DNA of 6,586 bases from the NCBI GenBank assembly GCA_027083655.1, contig JALWNS010000559.1:1-6586 (forward strand), in the 5' to 3' direction. Below the pieces are notes generated by a model, which saw nothing but the letters and a program-made list of their open reading frames with translations, was not told where the DNA came from and made no database searches. The translations under genes were made by a program, and so were the position numbers. The stretch is from Bacteroidales bacterium (GTDB lineage Bacteria > Bacteroidota > Bacteroidia > Bacteroidales > S143-33). Of the stretch, positions 1 through 5,600 are shown one piece after another (within the stretch, counting starts at the first letter, position 1; every line of letters starts with the position of its first letter).

Positions 1-2569
1 CTATTTGTTTATTATCTCCTTTCCAGGAGAAAAAGCTTTTTTTCAATATTTCATAGAAATCAAAGATAGAAACATTTTTGTTATTAAGTATCAATTCCCT
101 TATTCTCTTGTTCTTAAACTTTGTTCGTTTTTCTCCTCCAATCTGGTCTGCTAGGCCATCTGTAAATATATAAAATTTATCACCTGGCTCAAACTCAATA
201 TCGTAATTAGTAAACGAAGGTTCAATTTTATTTTTACGGGGGATACCTCCTACTGCTTTGAGTGTACCTTTGTACTGAATGAATTCCCCATTGTTTTTCA
301 AGTAATAAAGAGGTCTATGTGCACCTGCGTAAGACATTGTATTTTTGCTAAAGTCTATTTTACATAAAGCAATATCCATACCATCACGTGCTTCTGCATC
401 TGGACTATCCTGACGCAAGGTTTTACGTACCAAGGTATGGAGCATATCGAGTGTCTGGCCAGCATTAAGATTAGGCTGCGTGGACACTATATTATTGAGC
501 AAGAAGTATCCAATAAATGAGAGCAATGCACCAGGCACACCATGCCCTGTGCAGTCCACAGCTGCTATATAAATAGCATTGTCCGCCACAAAAAACCAAG
601 GTATATCGCCACTTACCACGTCCCGAGGCAGATAAAACATTATACTTTTCTGCAAATACTGCCTTATCGTCTTTATGTCTGGTATAATGGCAGACTGAAT
701 TCTTCGAGCATAGTTTATACTCTCTGTAATACTCCTGTTCTTTTTCTCCAATTCAAGCTGTATCTGCTTCTGTTCTGTAATATCATGTGCTACAAAAAGT
801 ACAGACTCGAGCTCATTTAGCTCATTGAACTCGGGAATGACATTGAATAAGACTATTTTGTTTGTATCTTGATCTTTAATTGGGAAAATTGTCTCAAATT
901 GGGACTTTTGCATTGTCTCCATCACACGTTTGAGGGATGATATAAATATTTCCTTTACCTCAGGATGAATATCTATTTCTTTCAGATTACTACCCACAAG
1001 AGAACGGCGATTAACTCGGAGATAAACTTCTGCCACAGGGTTAGCATAATAAATCTTACCGTCGCGGCTCACACGCATAATAAGGTCGGGCGAGTTCTCA
1101 GACAGGGCTCGCATCTGACCACTCATTCTCTGGGCACGCTCGGCTATCTTGCGGACTGTTATATCTCGTGTATTAAAGATAATACCATTGATAGCAGGAT
1201 TGTCAAGCAAGTTTCGACCTGTTGTCTCGAGCCATACTTCATTATCGCCTTCCTTCTTAAATAAATACTCCATAGTCACAGGCTCTCTAGGATTAGTCAA
1301 TAATTTCATAAATGCCCGGCGGATAATTTCATTAACCTCAGGAGAGAAAATCTCAAAACCGTTTTTACCAATCAATTCATCAGGATTATATCCCAAGATA
1401 TGCTTAATAGAAGGCGATGTATATGTAACTACTCCTTCCTGGTTGTAAATAAAAATAACCTCAGAAGCATTTTCCAACAGAGCATAAAGCCTCTTTCGTG
1501 TACGTTCTACTTCCTGGATCTCTGCGGCCAGACGGCGGTTCACCTCCTCTAGCTCCTGTTGAGCCTTGCGCATATCCTCCGCGTGCTTACGCAACAGCTC
1601 TTCGTTTTTCTTAAGCTTGGCCTTTTGTTTCTCTGATTCTTCAAGAAGCTCCTGTGTCTTCTTATTAACCTTAAGGTTAAAAACGGTCTGTCCGATTACC
1701 CCGCTTATCTCTTCTATTAGCTGTATTACTCGAGGAGGCATGTCTTCGTCAAAGGAAGCTAATTCTATAACACCTTGGATTTTTTCATCACCTATCAACG
1801 GTGCAATAAGCAAAGTTTTAGGTTTCTTTTCACCCAGAAGCCCGGATGTGATTGTAAAATAATCATCTGGTATTTCTTTCCGGTATATAATATCACGCTC
1901 ATATGCACATTCACCAACCAGGCCCTGTCCAATTTTAAATTCCTGGTTAATATACTTACGCCTGTTATATGCGTATGTAGCATAATTTACTAATACTTTC
2001 CTGTCTTCGTCGTAAATATAAAAAGCTCCCTGTATTGCGTCCACATAATTGACTATACTAACAATTGTCTCATATGCCAATTTTTCTAAATCATTATGAT
2101 AACGAAGAATATCACTGATAATTTCTTTTCCTTTTGTGATCCATCCTAGCTCTGCTTCCCTTTGATATGTAGCCTTTAGATTATCCCGCATCAAGAGCAA
2201 AGCTTGACCTAGCTCATCACCTGGTTTAAGTTCTATCTCAAAGTCTAAATTACCTTCACTAATTTTCTTTGCTATCTCAAGATTGCGTCTAATAACTTCC
2301 TCCATTTCTCTAACTGTGGTTTCCAGGCGCTTGCGCATGTTCTCTGTCTGCCTGTAAAACCACATAAAAGCATAAGCTAAAATGAAAGGTGCTAAATCAA
2401 TCAAGAAAAAGCCAGGTGTCTGACGGTGAATAACAAGTATATTATACCATGAAAGCCGATACTGTCCTAGCCAAAGACTGATTAACCATCCGAGAATTGT
2501 TATAAGCAAACCAACAAAAAAACCTAACAATACAAATTTTGTTGACGATATATTACGTTTCTTAGCCAT
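1..2569 (-). CDS. Membrane-anchored HAMP-GAF-PAS-PAS sensor with SpoIIE-family PP2C serine phosphatase domain (C-terminus cut by window edge)
   Basis: The frame is open from ATG at 2569 to the left edge, giving 856 residues. Order: membrane helix about 12-34 and a second about 52-72, separated by a loop of only about 17 residues; HAMP about 84-135 with GDELG at 117-121; GAF about 147-297; coiled coil about 298-360, rich in E, K and R; PAS about 361-473 (ILGYNPDELIGK, then RDITVR); PAS about 483-600 (ending HDITEQ); then ESINYARRIQSAI leading into a SpoIIE/PP2C catalytic domain to the end. Metal-site motifs are seen: SGD at 653-655, DCTGHGVPG at 672-680, DGMDIALC, and TDG at 803-805. The usual final DD motif should lie just past the edge, because WKGDNKQI normally precedes it, so roughly ten residues are missing. 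Family knowledge: such enzymes remove phosphate from Ser/Thr of STAS-type anti-anti-sigma or similar partners; no such partner gene is visible. Catalysis should be cytoplasmic. The motif after SGD reads IPW instead of the common FYW. The start is chosen because a hydrophobic helix follows MAKKRN and the upstream gene ends 35 bases before it. Confidence 0.93.
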   Translation of the reverse strand, partial: MAKKRNISSTKFVLLGFFVGLLITILGWLISLWLGQYRLSWYNILVIHRQTPGFFLIDLAPFILAYAFMWFYRQTENMRKRLETTVREMEEVIRRNLEIAKKISEGNLDFEIELKPGDELGQALLLMRDNLKATYQREAELGWITKGKEIISDILRYHNDLEKLAYETIVSIVNYVDAIQGAFYIYDEDRKVLVNYATYAYNRRKYINQEFKIGQGLVGECAYERDIIYRKEIPDDYFTITSGLLGEKKPKTLLIAPLIGDEKIQGVIELASFDEDMPPRVIQLIEEISGVIGQTVFNLKVNKKTQELLEESEKQKAKLKKNEELLRKHAEDMRKAQQELEEVNRRLAAEIQEVERTRKRLYALLENASEVIFIYNQEGVVTYTSPSIKHILGYNPDELIGKNGFEIFSPEVNEIIRRAFMKLLTNPREPVTMEYLFKKEGDNEVWLETTGRNLLDNPAINGIIFNTRDITVRKIAERAQRMSGQMRALSENSPDLIMRVSRDGKIYYANPVAEVYLRVNRRSLVGSNLKEIDIHPEVKEIFISSLKRVMETMQKSQFETIFPIKDQDTNKIVLFNVIPEFNELNELESVLFVAHDITEQKQIQLELEKKNRSITESINYARRIQSAIIPDIKTIRQYLQKSIMFYLPRDVVSGDIPWFFVADNAIYIAAVDCTGHGVPGALLSFIGYFLLNNIVSTQPNLNAGQTLDMLHTLVRKTLRQDSPDAEARDGMDIALCKIDFSKNTMSYAGAHRPLYYLKNNGEFIQYKGTLKAVGGIPRKNKIEPSFTNYDIEFEPGDKFYIFTDGLADQIGGEKRTKFKNKRIRELILNNKNVSIFDFYEILKKSFFSWKGDNKQI

Positions 2570-2604
2570 AAGAAATTATATTTTCGAACATAAAGATATT
2601 AACT
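2570..2604 (-). other. Short intergenic gap and translation start region of the phosphatase gene
   Basis: Thirty-five AT-rich bases separate the TGA of the PAS gene from the ATG of the phosphatase. On the coding strand the last bases before ATG are AATATAATTTCTT, with no purine-rich Shine-Dalgarno sequence; this is common in Bacteroidota, where AT-rich leaders often serve instead. No hairpin followed by a T run is seen, so read-through transcription from the PAS gene is expected. A separate promoter here cannot be shown. Confidence 0.6.
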
Positions 2605-2694
2605 TCACGAGATATCATCCAACCAATCATTAATTTGTTTGTCAATATCTGAATCAAAATTACTGCCAGAACCTGATAGCTTATCTCCAAAATT
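2605..2694 (-). other. Acidic Ser/Gly-rich C-terminal tail of the PAS protein
   Basis: This segment encodes residues 1298-1326 plus the stop. It begins with a flexible KLSGSGSNFDSD stretch and ends in DKQINDWLDDIS, a short acidic, potentially amphipathic helix with I, W and L spaced among aspartates. It resembles none of the repeat linkers and has no recognisable domain. A docking peptide is possible but unproven. Confidence 0.6.
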
Positions 2695-5600
2695 ACGATC
2701 AGTAATATCTATAGCAAGATATATGACTTTCACTACATTCCCATGTGTATCGAAAACAGGTGTATATTGATTAACAAGCCATACATCCTCTCCTGTTTCC
2801 ATATTTTTACGTTTTACCACCATCTGATGTGGTTTGCCGGATCTAACTTTATCCCAAACCTTCTTAAATTCTTCCCTCTCTTCCTCCGGTATAAACTCCA
2901 AAATACTCTTACCCTTCATATCTTCCAATACATAGCCCAATACCTTAGTATGCCTCTGGTTAGCATCTAACAAAATACCCTCTGGACTATATTCTGCCCT
3001 GAGCATTGTAGCATCGACGGCATAAGAAAGTGCATCTATTTCACCCTTTAGCTCTGCTGTCAATTCGTATGACTTCCTGTATTCAGTTATATCAATAGCT
3101 AAATAAATTATACTTTCAACATTTCCTCTAGTGTCAACTATCGGTATATACTGGTTAAGCAACCATAAATCCTCTCCTGTATCTTTACGCTCACGCCTAA
3201 CTACTACTTGATACTTTTCACCCCTTTGTACCTTCTCCCAAATCTTTTTAAATTCTTCACGCTCTTCCTCCGGCACAAACTCCAAAATACTCTTGCCCCG
3301 CATCTTGTTTATGTCATATCCCAAGACACGCTGATGCATCTCATTTGCATCCAATAATATACCTTCTTTACTATATTCTGCTCTTAACATTGTCTCATCA
3401 ACACCTATTGTCAAATAAGTTAACCTTCTCTCAACAAGCTTCTGTTCAGTAACATCAATTGCAAGATAAATTACACGCTCTACTTTTCCTTCTTCATCTA
3501 CTATCGGTATATATTGATTTAACAACCAGATCTCCTCGCCTGTGTCAATTCGTTCCCTAGGAACAATAACCTGATAAGTCTGGCCTTGGGTAACTTTGCT
3601 CCAGATCTCACGCTCAAAATTCTCACGCTCTTCCTCCGGCACAAACTCCAAAATACTCTTGCCTCGCATCTCTTCCAGGTCATAACCCAGAACCTTCTGG
3701 TGCATCTCATTTGCATCCAACAATATTCCTTCTCCTGTGTACTCTGCACGCAACAAGGTCTTGTCGGCTCCTAGCAACAAATAACGGTAACTCTCCTCCA
3801 ACTGCTTCTGCTCGGTGATGTCGATAGCAAGGTATATTACACGCTCTACCTTTCCTTCTTCATCTACTACCGGGATATATTGATTTAACAACCAGATCTC
3901 CTCGCCTGTGTCCACACGCTCACGGCGTACGGCTATTTTAAGTGATTCTCCATTTTTAACACGGCTCCAAATATTTTCCATAAAACTCTCTCGCTCAGCC
4001 TCTGGTACAAACTCGAGAATATTCTTTCCCCGCATTTGTTCAAGATCATATCCTAGAATACGCTGGTGTATCTCGTTAGCATCTAATAATACACCTTCTG
4101 CCGTATATTCTGCTCTCAAAAGTTGAGAATCTACACTTTTCTTCAAATAAAGTAATTCCTTTTCCCTTTGAAGGATTTGTTGTTCTAATTTTTTTAAATC
4201 AGTGATGTCCTGTGCCATATATAGAATTTTTGAAACATTTCCTTTCTCATCATAAACAGGTGTATATTGATTAAGAAGCCATATACTCTCGCCAGTATCT
4301 TTTCTTTTACGCTTAACTACTATTTGTTTTGGTTTACCTGCAACCACTTCATCCCAGAGCTGGGAAAACTGTGCCCGTTCTTCTTCTGGTATAAAGTTTA
4401 AAATACTTTTACCTCTAACCTCATTAAAGTCATACCCTAATGTTTGAATATGTCTTTTATTAGCATTTAATAATTTCCCGTCAATTGAATATAATGCTCT
4501 TAGCATAGTCGAATCTATAGCAAAGATAATTGCTTCTTGTTCCAACTGTCTCTGAGTAACTTCCTGTAACAAAGATTCAATTCTCTTTTCTTTCTCTATT
4601 TGATCTGTAATATCTATATTTAAAACAAGAATAGAAGTAATCCTGCTCTCTTCGTATATAGGAGCAAAAGCTGACAAAAACCATATTTCTTGAGTGTCGT
4701 TAAAAACAACTTTTAGTCGTTCCCTTACGTATTCTCCTTTTTTTACACGTTCAAATGCGCTTTCAAATATTTGTATATTTTCTTCATCTAACAAATCATA
4801 ATATACAATGCCTTCAACTTGCTCTTTTCCAAGTAATTTCAGGAAATTATCACTAGCCTGAAGTAAATTACCTTCTAAATCAAGGCTCAAACGATAGACA
4901 ACAGCATCAATAGCAGACAATAAATTTTCAATGTGCAGTTGGTATTTTTCACTTTCTTTCTGCAATCTTATTGCCTCTGCCTCTCGTTTCAGGGCTTCTT
5001 TCAATGCTTTTTTAGCCTCGCGTTCGGCACGAACCTGTTCTGTTATATCTTGTGCCAAATATAATATTTTATAGACATTTCCATCGGCATCAACAACAGG
5101 TGTATATTGATTCAAAAGCCATATCTCACGTCCTTCGGCTGTCAAACGCCTAACTCTCAGTTGCATTGCCTTACCCTTAGATACCTCTTCCCAAACTTTC
5201 TTAAATTCTTCTTTTTCTTCTTCTGGTATAAACTGGAAAATACTTTTACCAAGAGCATCCTCATAATTATAACCTAAAGTCTTACGGTGTAGCTCATTTG
5301 CAAAAAGTAGATTACCTTCGACAGAATACTCTGCACGCAATATAACTCGGTCTATACCTTCGAGTATAGCACGGCGTTCGGCTTCGGCTTTTTGCAAAAC
5401 TTGCTGGAAACTAAGTAATTGTTTCTCCTGTCTTTTAGCTTTTTCAAGAGCCTCTTTAGCTTCTATATCTGCTTTTACTTGTTCTGTAATATCTTGAGCC
5501 AAGTATAGCACTTTTTTAACGGCGTGTGTCTCTGGGTCAATTACAGGCGTATATTGATTAAGCAACCAGACTTCCTCTCCTGTTACTGTGTATCTACGCA

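Noticed and set aside
542..1993. Several plus-strand open frames of 72-99 codons within the phosphatase gene
   Set aside because: They overlap the well-supported phosphatase domains on the opposite strand and their translations show no family motifs or repeat logic; they are antisense shadows.
2570..2604. A Bacteroidota-type promoter (TAnnTTTG) in the gap
   Set aside because: The closest match on the coding strand is TATCTTTA, imperfect and without a convincing upstream element, so it is not called.
2605..2694. A remnant histidine-kinase dimerisation helix after the last PAS unit
   Set aside because: The tail is only 29 residues, acidic and Ser/Gly-rich, with no H-box or other kinase motif before the stop.
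2743..4126. Plus-strand open frames and a second minus-strand frame (3519-3749) within the PAS array
   Set aside because: They recur at matching points of the PAS repeats because the repeats share DNA sequence; they are frame shadows, not genes.
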